A stretch of 64,000 nucleotides of DNA, taken from the NCBI GenBank assembly GCA_014898425.1, contig RCSZ01000002.1:2480001-2544000 (forward strand). Direction: 5' to 3'. Positions 1-11,400 of the stretch are shown here, in pieces. This DNA is from Botryotinia globosa. Taxonomy: Eukaryota > Ascomycota > Leotiomycetes > Helotiales > Sclerotiniaceae. The notes beneath the pieces were generated by a model. That model had not been told where the DNA came from and did no database searches. It worked only from the letters and a program-made list of their open reading frames with translations. Position 1 is the first letter of the stretch. Each line of letters opens with the position of its first letter. Position numbers and translations under genes: made by a program.

Positions 1-1001
1 GCAAAAATATCAAAGAATGATGACGCTTCCGAATACTCAATGGGGCAAAGAACAAAAAGAAGTACAGCCAAGCCTAGAAACAAACAGTGCGACATCCTCC
101 TAATTTAGGGTGAACACCGACATCCAAGTCCGCGGTACTGACGATTGACCTTGCAGAGCTACACGAGTACAATAAATCAGTAAGCAAGAAACATCAGCTC
201 AAAGACCGAAGCCAACTGACATCCTCTATAGAAATGGCTAACTTCGAAAAAAAACCTTCGAAGGCCGACTTTGATGCCGTAGGAATGAAGTATCCCTTTA
301 CTGGTTGGGCTTTGGTGCTCGATTCTGAAAGTGAAGAACTGCCAGTCCTCAAGGGAGAGTTTGGTGGAGATAATTAGGGTTCGTAGTTCGAGCACGTATG
401 TACTTGCTGGGAGGATGATAACTCGTAGAATAAAAAATATTGTACCAAGGAAACTGAGTTGCAAAAGGGTTATCAATCGTGGGGCCATATTGTATATCTT
501 GATGGTGATGAAGTGGTGTGAGTAATGAAAACAGACAAACCAGTAGATTGAAGACATCCAGGTATTTCTCAAATAGTTGATTCTCTATCATTCCAAGAAG
601 GAACATGGTCGTAGTTGTGGATGGCAAGAACATGTGAAGCTTCGTACCTGCCAAGCCAAGATCAAAATTTCATAAGCTTGATTTTGGTCACTATTTCGAG
701 AATATAATCACTTCAATAGCTCAATGACTTTGCTTAACCTTATTTCATTTGAGAACGAATAATGCTCATATCCATATACAGTGTGGCAAATTACCCCAGT
801 AATAGACAGGTGGAATCCACACTGGACCCTCTAGTATCTTTGCTCTAGAATTAAATCATTTGTCCCAGAATACTCTCCTTGACATACAGGGCCCCTTCAA
901 GCCATATGAATTTTCAAAGCACCCGGTACTTTTAAGATTTCGTGTAGTCGGACGAAGTGTTCTCAAAATGTCTATAATCTTATGGTAGTTATGTTTGACG
1001 T
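1..1001. other. Gene-free left edge
   Basis: I see no supportable gene here. The open frames are short, lack recognisable domains and overlap on both strands. A gene lying mostly outside the window could have UTR here, but nothing shows it. Confidence 0.5.
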
Positions 1002-1903
<902 letters not shown>

Positions 1904-2970
1904 TCATACGGGTTTTTGTTGTCTTGTCATTTGCTTTCCAAAAGAACACATTGTAACGAATGTTGGAGGAGATTTCGAGGAAAGATATCAGGAGGGAAAT
2001 AATACGCACTAATTGATAGCATCCGCATGATTAATCTGCGAGTCCGCCGCTTGAGTTGTCATGTTCACGGTAGGACCTAGAACTTGACAAGGAAGGGTGT
2101 GAAGTCTATTTTGCTGTAAGTTTGACCTGTGAAAATTGATCGATGAGTATAAGATGGGAAGTATATATATGGATATAGATAGGGGGCCACCAGGCTTGAG
2201 TCGTGATGAGCTAATCAGGTATTGATATCGAGGAGGGATTATTTTTTGTTTGAACCTTTCTCTCAGATGATATTCGGTAAATAATGGTGTGTATCTAGTA
2301 AAAGCGTTACTCGTTATAGCTTAGCGTCCTATTGGCTTGCTTTCGACCGGCTGTATCAGGTCACTTTGATTGATTGAAACTTTGAGAATCACTGACAGTT
2401 CCGTGATTATAAAACAAAAATAGGGAATCCTGGAAGATTAAAATATCATCATCGAATCAATTGAACGGTTCTATAGTTTCGTGTAAGAATGGCGATTCAG
2501 GATACTGATTGTCTGATTTAGTATCGAATTTGGCAAAGGACGTGTATTTCTGATGTGCCAACTTACTTCATCCCGTCAAATCTTAGATGATTGAAGGTGT
2601 ATATTTAGTCTCTGACGGTGTAACCTACGTCTCTCACTTCTCTGTTGTTTGAAATTCCGTTCATATGAGATATGTATTGCGAATGGATCTTCACGGTCGT
2701 GGTTCAGACGAGAGTTGGATCCAGAGCGATAAAGCACCCTCACAATATCATAAGGATGCTAGGAGCCAGCTCATACTCACGAGGCACCAGGTGTACCAAG
2801 AGTTCAAATATACAGTAGTTTTTGATGTTTTGCTTGGCTTTGTTGGAAGGATCTATTAAACAATCATTAAATTGTAGTCATAAAATTACCCCGATTCCTC
2901 CCATAGTGTTATATTTACAGTGAAAGTAAAAACTTTTCCAACCTCTATTCCATGCTCATCTGATTACCCC
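1904..2970. other. Intergenic between NTM1-like and chitin deacetylase genes
   Basis: About 1.1 kb with no convincing ORF on either strand. It must hold the NTM1 promoter and the chitin deacetylase 3' UTR. Confidence 0.5.
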
Positions 2971-4532
2971 CTAATTACAAATGCCGAAGTTCTTTTGACA
3001 TCCGTTACCACAATAGTCAGTGGTACTTCCACAGTATCCATATTGACTGCAGCAATTGCCAAAGCTAGATCCGTTACAAGTGGTAGAGCTCGAGCAGCTT
3101 CCATCGTCTGAAACTTTTTGGGTGCTGGTTGGCTTTGCAGAAGTGGAGGATTTAGTTGCGCTAGTTGAGGATGTAGATGATCCAGAGCATGTTCCGCTAG
3201 CAGATTGACAACCGGTACCGCAATAGGCGTCCGTGGATCCGCAATAACCATTGACAGAACAACAGTTTCCATAGGTGGAGCCGAGACATGTAATATCAGC
3301 ATTGCAGGAACCATCATCGGAAATTTGTTTACTTGGTGTAGGGACAGGAGCACTAGCATCGCCACTTCTGTACCAGTTCTCAGATGGATCTCCAAGACAC
3401 TCGCCGACGGTGACAGACTTAAACCCATGAGAGTACATGGAAGCGAGAATGTAGTCTGTAAGATTGTAGACAGTTTGATAATGGATGTCGTGTTCGATTT
3501 CCAGGAAGTTTCCTGTAGTGGCATCTGCCTTGGCAATGGCCTTGTCCCAGATGTTTTTGGAGTTCTGAATGAGAGCTGCAGCATCGTTCAAATATCCTGC
3601 AGTATCCAAATCGAAATAAGTTACATGGTATCCCAAGTCTGCCATGAGATCACCGCAGGTGGCGTTACACTCGGAATAAGGAGGTCTCATATATGTTGGA
3701 AAATATCCAAGGATATTTCTGAAAGCCATCTCATTATAGTACATTTGATTCTTGAAGGTTGTCGGGTCGAGGGATGTTAGATTTTGGTGACCCCAAGTGT
3801 GGGATGCGATCTGATGACCTTCTGCGACCATACGTTTGATAACAGCAGTGTACTGTGCAGTGGTATCAATTGCACCTTTTCCAAGATTGTTACCGGTAAT
3901 CATGAAGGTAGCCTTGGCCCCATAAGCTGCGAGTTTGTCCAAGAGATCATTAGTGTAAAGATAAGGTCCATCATCGAAAGTAAAGGCGATATCTATCAAA
4001 ATACATAAGTCAGCCTTTTCGAAAACCCTATAAAGCCCAGGGAACAAACCTCCAGCAACTTGACAATCGTAAATGCCAGCTCCACCATATGGAACAGTTC
4101 CAATGTGTGGGCGTTGAATGTTTGCTGTAGAAGCACCGGCTGGAGCTTGGAGTGTATCGCAAAGAGGTCCGTATTTATATTGACAATCCGGAGCTGCACA
4201 ATACTCTTTCGTAGTACCGCAATATCTGGTGGATCCATTAGTTCAGGTCTGTAGGACTGAGATAAAAGTGCCTACCCTTCTGGAGAGCAGCATGCATTTA
4301 CACAGCTACCAACACCTGGACCGCAAGTATTTGGATCGTTCGCTCTTGCTGCTACCTTATGCGATCGATCTTCTACATGTACGGGGGATGTGATGGGAGC
4401 TGGCATGGAATTGGGACCCCTGACGGTTTGGAGAAATTCCCTGCCGCCCATCAACTTTGGCATGGCAGGCCCTGAATGTGCACTTGATAACGAAGCAAAG
4501 GCCACAGTGGCGAGGATCGAAACAGACTTCAT
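2971..4532 (-). CDS. Secreted chitin deacetylase with three CBM18 modules
   Basis: Polysaccharide deacetylase (carbohydrate esterase 4) predicted to remove acetyl groups from chitin at the cell wall or outside the cell. Exons 4276-4532, 4050-4225 and 2971-3992 join in frame to 484 aa. I chose Met at 4532 because MKSVSILATVAFASLSSA is a clean signal peptide; an upstream in-frame Met (4565) would add 11 residues before it. Order of parts: signal peptide; cysteine-rich chitin-binding module near 66-107; NodB deacetylase with TFDDGPY near 149 (catalytic and metal Asp pair), SHTWGH near 208 (metal His pair) and RPPYSE near 247; then a Ser/Thr/Pro linker and two more CBM18 modules near 375-420 and 439-484, each with the NCCS-GYCGS-YCG-GCQ cysteine pattern. 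No GPI signal is visible. Fungal enzymes of this type help hide chitin from host or competitor chitinases; that role is inferred. Confidence 0.95.
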
Positions 4533-6386
4533 GTTGATCGTTCCTTGAAGAAGTGTGAGGTGCAATTGCTTCCAATGGGTGGGTTCGTTGCAAGATTATA
4601 AGTAGTAAAAATTATAGACGCGAAACCTTACACCCAACTGCTATTATGTCGAGACTGATGGTAAAAGAAAGACTGTTCTCAAGAAATTGAAGCGACAGTG
4701 AGGGTCATAAGAACCGATGAAGGAGTGAAGAATGTTGCAAAGTGGGAAGCAGACTTCCTATTAAACCCTCAGAGCAGAGGCAAGCTGACCTGATATGCAG
4801 CGACAATAAGCAGGGGAGTAGAGACAGAGGGAAGTGTGTAAAAGTAACATAGTTTTCTAGGGTCAAAACTTTGAGTAAAATCCGATTTGTATGGGTACAA
4901 CCATCAACGTGCAGCCTACCACAACAAGACAACAAGAATGCAGGATTTGTGCAGCCATCTTATGATTCCCATCACTAAATGAGACAAATGGGACGGTTTT
5001 CTTTCTTTTTTGTATAGTTCCTAGAAACAGATGCAGGTCCAAGAACTGATTATACTTTTTAAAGAAAACATTCATGTAGGTCACAATGATCCGAGAGTGG
5101 AAAGGATAGCAAGTGGGGTAAGAGAGGTCTTAGAACCATGCCCGATCAAGTCGACAACAAGAAAACGCGTGGAAATGTTAATGAACATGAATGCTTCCAT
5201 GCTAGATATTTCGCTGGACGGCTGAACGTGTGCGCGGTACATGACTTTCTTGCATGATCCCTTACAACTGCTGCTAAGAATGTCAAAAATTCGGAAAATT
5301 TCGAATGAAGGGGTCTTTACGACTTCGTGGTGCCAATCATGATAGCCATGCTGTACAGATGCAATGATTTTGTGATAGCTGGGGACGCATGTTTTGGTCA
5401 CAACCTCCTTTTCCTTCTCACGTCGCTTTCCTTCTTTCTTTTAACGTTATATGCAAGTCCCTTACCATCGGTGGAAGTGGTGGAATGGGAGAAGGCCTGC
5501 AGTGGAAATTGCAGTTGAAGCTTTCGAGAAAAACAAAGTCATCTCGAGATCATCTCAGTCATGGCTCCTCCCGGATGACGAGGACTTGGCGTTATGCACG
5601 TCCTTTGGCCCCTAATAAAATCATTATCTTCGCGAAAGCCTTCACCAGTTGGAACATGTGTTGTGGAGCTTTCGCAGAGCGTGTCATGTAGCTCGTACTC
5701 AAAGGCAACTTATGAACAAACGGAAAACGGCACTTTGGTCGAATCAAATCAACAGCCTTCACGGTTTAAGCATAATCAAATTTCCTTGTGCACCTGGGCA
5801 TTGATAAGGAAGCGGATGGATTTAGCCGTTGCAACTTTCGATTCATTATTCTTCCGATGATGACTATTATTAGTGTCTTGTTTCCTCCCGAGATCGCCAA
5901 ACTTCCTGCAGTTAGGCCTCGTGCAACTGAGCTAGAGCTGAGTTCGGACGAGTCTCACCACTTAATATAAATGCCTATAGATCCGAGATCCCGAATTCAA
6001 CACCGTACTCCCTGATGCGCGCGAGGACGTAAACGTCGTGTAAACTTCTATCTCATGTTTTCGCAGACGCGCAACTTAGATATTAATGTTGGAGAGTGCA
6101 TTCGGTCCAAATTACGTGACCATAGATAGATACTGGCGAGCAGAAGCAAGAGCGGACGATAATGCCCAGTTTCGATGTGGCAGCTGGACATTAGTGTTCA
6201 ATGCCAAGGTTGAAACAAATAAAATATATTCAATGTACTGCGAGCTTGTGATGGGTATATCCTTTCATTGTCACATGCTTCTTGAAGCCTCAGTCGATTC
6301 CAAAGTTGGTGGAAATGTGACCGGCGAGAGGAGAGCTAATATCTCGTTCATAATCTCCTTCCTCCATACCAGTACTCCTGACTCTC
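4533..6386. other. Intergenic, 1.85 kb
   Basis: Only short overlapping ORFs without recognisable domains. It includes the promoter of the chitin deacetylase and the 3' flank of the MFS gene. Confidence 0.5.
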
Positions 6387-8471
6387 TTAGTGCGTGACTC
6401 CTAAAATCTCATTTTCCCCCACGTATTTGTAGTATCTTCCCTTCGTGTTGTTTCTCCAACTCTTGCCCCATTTTACCACCGCAAAGAACGTAAGAACTTG
6501 AGCAAGACCAGCAAAGGCAGCCACAATGAAAGCATTCTGATAACCCATATTAGTAACCCAAGGTGTGACACCGTAGCCCATTGCAAAGCTCATTGTATTT
6601 CGTATGATGATTACAGTAGCTGTGAAAGTCGTTAGCTTGAATTTGAGGAACGCAAATAAGAAGGTGTAAGTAATTACATATGGCTTCACCACTCAAATCT
6701 TTATAAGAATCAATACAGTACGAAACAGACAACTGAAGACCAATACCGTTTGAGCCAGCAATAAGGAACATGGCAACTATCAGTCCGAACCAATGTATAT
6801 GATGGGCTGCTCCGACACCCCAAATAATCAGAGAGGCGGGTACAAGAACTATTGATGCTGAGAACAGCCAAAGGCGGTGCTCTGCTTCCAGAACCCCCTT
6901 GTTGCGACGGGCGAGCCATAATACGACTCTATCTCCGATGACTCCCGAATAAAAAGAAGCACAAGCTACTCCAAGTAAGGGAGAAACATAAGATAATCCG
7001 ACCATGGATGATGAAAAGTTATAAGGCGGAGCACTCAAAATCAAGGAGGCAGTCCCATTGAGGACGTTAAACCAGATTAAATTACTGCCATACGAGAATC
7101 CAGCGTAGGCAATCGATGGTAGAGACATAAAGATAAGAGGTCGAATCATCATCCGGAAGAGCCTGAAATCTCTTTTCTTATCCTTCAAAGACAACTTTTG
7201 GATATATGTCTTCGGCTGGTAATGCACAGTTCCGAGCTCAGTATTTTGATTGGCTGCTCTTGAGACGTCGGTAGAAGTACCTTTCTCGGGATCAAGTGGC
7301 TCTGAAGAAGTGGAAGACTTGTCTTGGAGCACCCCTTCTGTTGGTGTGATCATTTCAGGTGTATCATCTCCGGAAGTTGTCTTTTTTTGAGGTGCTCTAT
7401 CGTAGTTTGTCTCCTCCATAAGGAAGAAGCAAAATACAAATCCAATGGCTAGAAAAATAGCACACCAATACATCACCCATTTCCATCCTTGTCCGTCATT
7501 AATAAAGCCAGCCTATGAAATTGTAAGCTCGAATGAGGGACAATTATCACCTCTTGACGACTCACAAGTATTGGAGCTAAAAAGTTACTTCCAGCCAGCA
7601 TGAAAGCATATAATCCCATATAGGAACCTCTTTCGTGGGCAAAATAAATATCTGTAATCGAAATTTCGCAAAGTGATTCGATAGGGGCACCGACAGCACC
7701 TTGTAAAATCTTACTTCCAATCCAGGCAGAGTTTTTTGTAGCATGCGGCACCCATAGCATGGTACTTATTCTGTCAGTACTTCTACAGGAATTATGATGG
7801 ATTAAACATTTACTGACCCTAGAGTTGCTAGCATAGAGAACAGATACACCGGTCTTTTGCCGTATTGTAGCGCCATGGGCTGGGCGATTAAAGTTCCCCA
7901 CTGGACTCGAAGTACAACATCAGCGACTGGGTACTCAAATATCAAATATGTTGCTATGATCCCGTAGAAGTAACCTTATTCTGGAGGGAAAGGAAGAAAG
8001 GGCTAGACTCTATTTTGAGACAAACTTCGATTGTTCCTTCATGCTTCCTCAACCATTCTAAACCTTCCATTGTTTTATGCTGTGAAAGGAAACACATGAG
8101 ATAGTGTAACTCACTCCGAAAAACAAAAACATATATCCCGTGCCGGCGTTCAACTGATCGACTGTTAAGCCAGTGTCCTCACTTATGGGCTCCAATACAC
8201 TGTAAACTGCTGCAGATGCTATTCCAACCATCAAAGTATACATAGACATGCATGCTGTTGATAGCATCTTCCGTTTCGGCGACCAATTTAGCGGGTCGTC
8301 TGGATCGCTGGATGGCGATGGAACAAGAACAACATCTTGTAGTCGAGATGCAGATGCATGCTGCCCCTTCATTAGACCTTCAAGATCTACCAAGTGAACG
8401 GTCCCTGGGACCGCGCGTGTGTCCAGTTCATCTCGTTGATGATTGGTGTGCTCCATCGTGAAACAAGACAC
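6387..8471 (-). CDS. Major facilitator superfamily transporter (12-TM, DHA1-like)
   Basis: Membrane transporter of unknown substrate. Five exons (8115-8471, 7818-7900, 7566-7770, 6678-7512, 6387-6619) join in frame to 570 aa; the first intron is 214 bp and holds the family motif FFGWGTL across its junction. Seen in the product: a hydrophilic N-terminus with DPDDPLNWSPKRK just before TM1, the loop QYGKRPVYLFS after TM2, six helices, a long charged central loop rich in Asp, Glu, Thr and Lys, then six more helices ending GKSWRNNTKGRYYKYVGENE. These are hallmarks of fungal MFS proteins related to the polyamine/multidrug group. A second Met lies five codons in (8456). There is no biosynthetic cluster next to it, so the substrate cannot be inferred. 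Confidence 0.9.
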
Positions 8472-9901
8472 AATATAAACTGCAGAAGAGATAATGAAAG
8501 GTAGCTATTGTAGAATCGGTTTGACTTTTACCTTTTGACCGTAGCAGACGACAGAAGGTACTAATTGTTTGGCCAGGTAACCATTGCGATGATCTCTCTG
8601 CTTTTAAGACATCTCAAGTGGACAAGGTGTATAACGAACTTATCACGAAGTATATCATGGCCGGTGATCATATAGATATGAGATTATGCAGTGTATCTGA
8701 ACTCTCCACTTAGAGGCCCAAAAGAGCAAGTATATGCAATGGTGATAACCAACTCTGAGCCCTCATTCGACAATTGAAATGTCACTGGCTACTACCCCGC
8801 GGCCTGGTTATCATAAAATATCCCGATAACCATCGATGACAAGCTTTTACCAGTGAAGTGTGATAACGGCAAAGCTATTTGCCTTGTTGAGTTAGGTATT
8901 CTCTCATTGGAGTCTAGATTACTTACATCTTGAGATTCCATCATCAATCAATTTGACTTGAAATTCAGATTGCACGATACGAGTAATAAACTAAAAGCAT
9001 AGAAATACCTAGGTATCTAAATATCTCTTCTACTTTTAATCCAAAATGATATCGAATATTGAAAAGAGTGTATAATATTCATGTCTCAGCTTTGGTATCT
9101 ATGATTTTGTCGGTTTGTTCATCGTGCGTGCCGCTTGCATTCCCGGTTCTTTCATCGTGGGGATGATAGGTTAATTGGAATGTCAAGGTTGGCTTGATAA
9201 GGCAATCGTTTCTAAGATTGGAAGGAATCCGTTTGTGTAAACGTCACCCGGGCCACTCTTTCAAGTCTCATTTGATCCCATGGGATAGATAACGGCCTTC
9301 GATTTATGCAGAGCATAATAAGGAATGAGGTAAAGTTATCTCTTAAGCTTTCCATCATTGAATACTTGAAGCACAGCGAAGTCTAGTTCAGGCATAAAGA
9401 AAGGTGGTCATATGGCCATCATCGTAAAGGTTCTGGAAGCCATGTAGCCATGTAGCCGAGAAGCAGGATGTGCTATCTGGCATAAGATGGAAATACGAGA
9501 GATTTTGCACAGGAAGAAGATGGGAGATGTTTTGATCTACTCGGGATCAATGCGAGTCCGTTTGAGGCGGTCTTTATCAAGACCAACAGATATATTGATC
9601 CGGCCGCTTTGGAGAAATCGACGATTTGGATGAAGGGGAATAAGTTTACTATTTATGAGCACTGTAAATCGTAGTAGGCCAGCGATTTCAATTCTTCCAA
9701 AGTAGTGGATTCTCTCCTCATGGGCTAAGCGTTACAATGAAAATGTGGAAGGGCGGAGAAGAGGCAAGCAACTAGAAGTATTCCGGACTTGGAGACTGGC
9801 AGGATAGGAACACCATGTCGGATGCCACTTGTACATATGAGGGTATCAAAAATAATCAAATTATGTATGTATAGAGAGTACCATAGTAAAGTACCACAGG
9901 G
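8472..9901. other. Intergenic, 1.4 kb
   Basis: No complete gene. The only coding-like stretch is the fragment at 9486-9674, listed separately. The rest is AT-rich with scattered stops in all frames. Confidence 0.45.
9486..9674 (+). pseudogene. Possible gene fragment of unknown family
   Basis: A stop-to-stop frame of 62 codons with no ATG at its head. Its translation looks protein-like in composition (CFDLLGINASPFEAVFIKTN, then PAALEKSTIWMKGNKFTIYE) and not like random AT-rich DNA. The pattern of LGI..SPF..V.IK(T/S)N loosely recalls the C-terminal part of MlrC/M81-type proteins, but the match is too weak to assert. Upstream frames are broken by stops, so if genuine it is a remnant. Confidence 0.2.
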
Positions 9902-11146
9902 CTAAAGGTTGAACCTTGTTCTTTGCTTCTCCATTCCAGCCTTCCATTGCCATTGAACAGCATCATCACCTTCACTGCCTGCTCTGCCAATTCCCTTATC
10001 AACTCTTCTTAACTTCAACGTGAATCGTGGTCCCAGCTCCTGCAATCCAGCTCTGATACCCTCTACACCTTCCACGATTTTTCCATCCGGTCCTACTACG
10101 CTCTTTTCTGTTTCTCGCTTCTCCCTAAAAACATATCGATGTCTTCGGACAAAGATATAATCACGTTGATTGTGCAACGTAACTACTTGTCTACCCTGTA
10201 ATTCTGGTTGTGGTGGGAATAGCGTCAAGAATAATCTCGCAGTCAACAATCCCAATGGTGTGCGAAAGTTGTTCAAAATGAGTTCTGGGTAGTGATTTGT
10301 TGGGTTTCCATGACCAGGCAATTTCTTGCCTTCAACCCAATTCTTGATCGAGAAATGACATGTGGGACCAGACGGTAGATGGACGATGGTCAAGCCAGTG
10401 GGCACCTTAGCGTCTTCTTTAAGCATGACAACGGATGTATACTCGCGATTCGTAGCAAATTTGCAGATCTCTCGTAGAGAATATTTGTGTCCATAGCGAT
10501 GGGCCGATCGGGGAACATAATTGCTATTTGGAAAGAGAGTGCATAACAGATGAGCTTCTGCATGGAGTGTAGAGTTTAAGGAGGTTGTGAGGAGAATTTT
10601 TGGAGCTGGCGGAGGGTCATCTGTGAAGAGAGTGGGAAATTTGAGGGATAAGGAAGATGGTGTAAGGTCCAGATTTGTGCTGGTTGTTGAAGGCGCATTG
10701 CTAACTGCTCGAGGTCGGCTTTCGGTTTCTTCATCCTCGTCGTCTGATCCCTTTTCAGAATCCGAGTCCAGCATACTGTCGGCATCGTCGTCCTTTTCCT
10801 CTGGTTCTTCATCTAATGGTTCTTGCTCTGCAGCCTCCGCCTCTTCTATGCGCCTTCTCTTCAATTGCTCGACATCTACACTGATATTGAGGTCGTTTCC
10901 ATCGCCCGATACTTCATCCCAAACACGCTTATTATCAATTGTATGTGGAATGTTCTTCGCCAACCGCTGCCTTCTCAATTCGGGATCTCTATCTTCTTCT
11001 CTCTTTCGTTTGAAGCGTATGTCTCTGCGATCGTTATCGCGAGCCTTCTTTTGTTTGATATGAAGATCTTGTCTCTTGAATTTGTTGCCAGTTTTAAAGG
11101 GTAATGCTGCCTTTGAAGAGGCTGGGTGCACACGTTTGGAACCCAT
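9902..11146 (-). CDS. RPF1: Ribosome production factor 1 (Brix domain, 60S biogenesis)
   Basis: Nucleolar assembly factor for the large ribosomal subunit, acting with other Brix proteins in 5S/27S pre-rRNA maturation (family knowledge). Intronless, 414 aa. The N-terminal 90 residues are very basic (NKFKRQDLHIKQKK, RRDIRFKRKREEDRD), followed by an acidic low-complexity stretch near 95-145 and the Brix domain from about 170 (PKILLTTSLNSTLHAEA) to 370. Family signatures are SAHRYGHKYSLREICKFA, LKEDAKVPTGLTIVHLPSGP, FSIKNWVEGKKLPGHGNPT, NNFRTPLG and FVRRHRYVF. The usual RNA-binding end motif GPRFTLKLRRVDKG lies near the C-terminus. It is transcribed away from the glycyl-tRNA synthetase gene over a 254-bp gap, which suggests shared regulation with the translation machinery. 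Confidence 0.96.
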   Translation of the reverse strand: MGSKRVHPASSKAALPFKTGNKFKRQDLHIKQKKARDNDRRDIRFKRKREEDRDPELRRQRLAKNIPHTIDNKRVWDEVSGDGNDLNISVDVEQLKRRRIEEAEAAEQEPLDEEPEEKDDDADSMLDSDSEKGSDDEDEETESRPRAVSNAPSTTSTNLDLTPSSLSLKFPTLFTDDPPPAPKILLTTSLNSTLHAEAHLLCTLFPNSNYVPRSAHRYGHKYSLREICKFATNREYTSVVMLKEDAKVPTGLTIVHLPSGPTCHFSIKNWVEGKKLPGHGNPTNHYPELILNNFRTPLGLLTARLFLTLFPPQPELQGRQVVTLHNQRDYIFVRRHRYVFREKRETEKSVVGPDGKIVEGVEGIRAGLQELGPRFTLKLRRVDKGIGRAGSEGDDAVQWQWKAGMEKQRTRFNL

Positions 11147-11400
11147 TGTGAGATTATTATATGTGAGTAGAACAAATATCTAGAATGTCCAGAAAAACCG
11201 AAGAGGAAATCCAAAAATTATTTTAGCTGCTATCGGTATGCGGCCGCTTCTTCCCGATTGGTGGATGGATCTACAAGGCTGTCCCCCTCGCGACGAGTCA
11301 CAAAAAGAAATTCCTCCACGACCTTGATCAATCGCAAAGCTTTGAAAACGTCCCCAGACTTTCTTTGACTCATACCTGTCATTGGATGAGTCTTTGGTGA
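11147..11400. promoter_or_regulatory. Divergent RPF1 / GRS1 promoter
   Basis: A 254-bp gap between two start codons. It holds a CCAAT box on the minus strand (ATTGG at 11257-11261), a GAGTCA at 11295-11300 (TGACTC on the other strand) and a full TGACTCA at 11366-11372, 29 bp before the synthetase ATG. TGACTCA is the binding site of Gcn4/CPC-1, the general amino-acid-control activator, and aminoacyl-tRNA synthetases are known targets of that pathway in fungi. That the sites are used here is inference. Confidence 0.6.

Noticed and set aside
177..654. Overlapping minus-strand frames of 131 and 101 codons near the left edge
   Set aside because: They overlap each other in different frames, have no recognisable domain and a composition typical of AT-rich noncoding DNA.
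3205..3780. 191-codon plus-strand frame
   Set aside because: Antisense shadow of the chitin deacetylase.
10587..11104. Plus-strand frames of 158 and 93 codons
   Set aside because: Antisense to RPF1; the Ser-rich translation simply mirrors its acidic codons.
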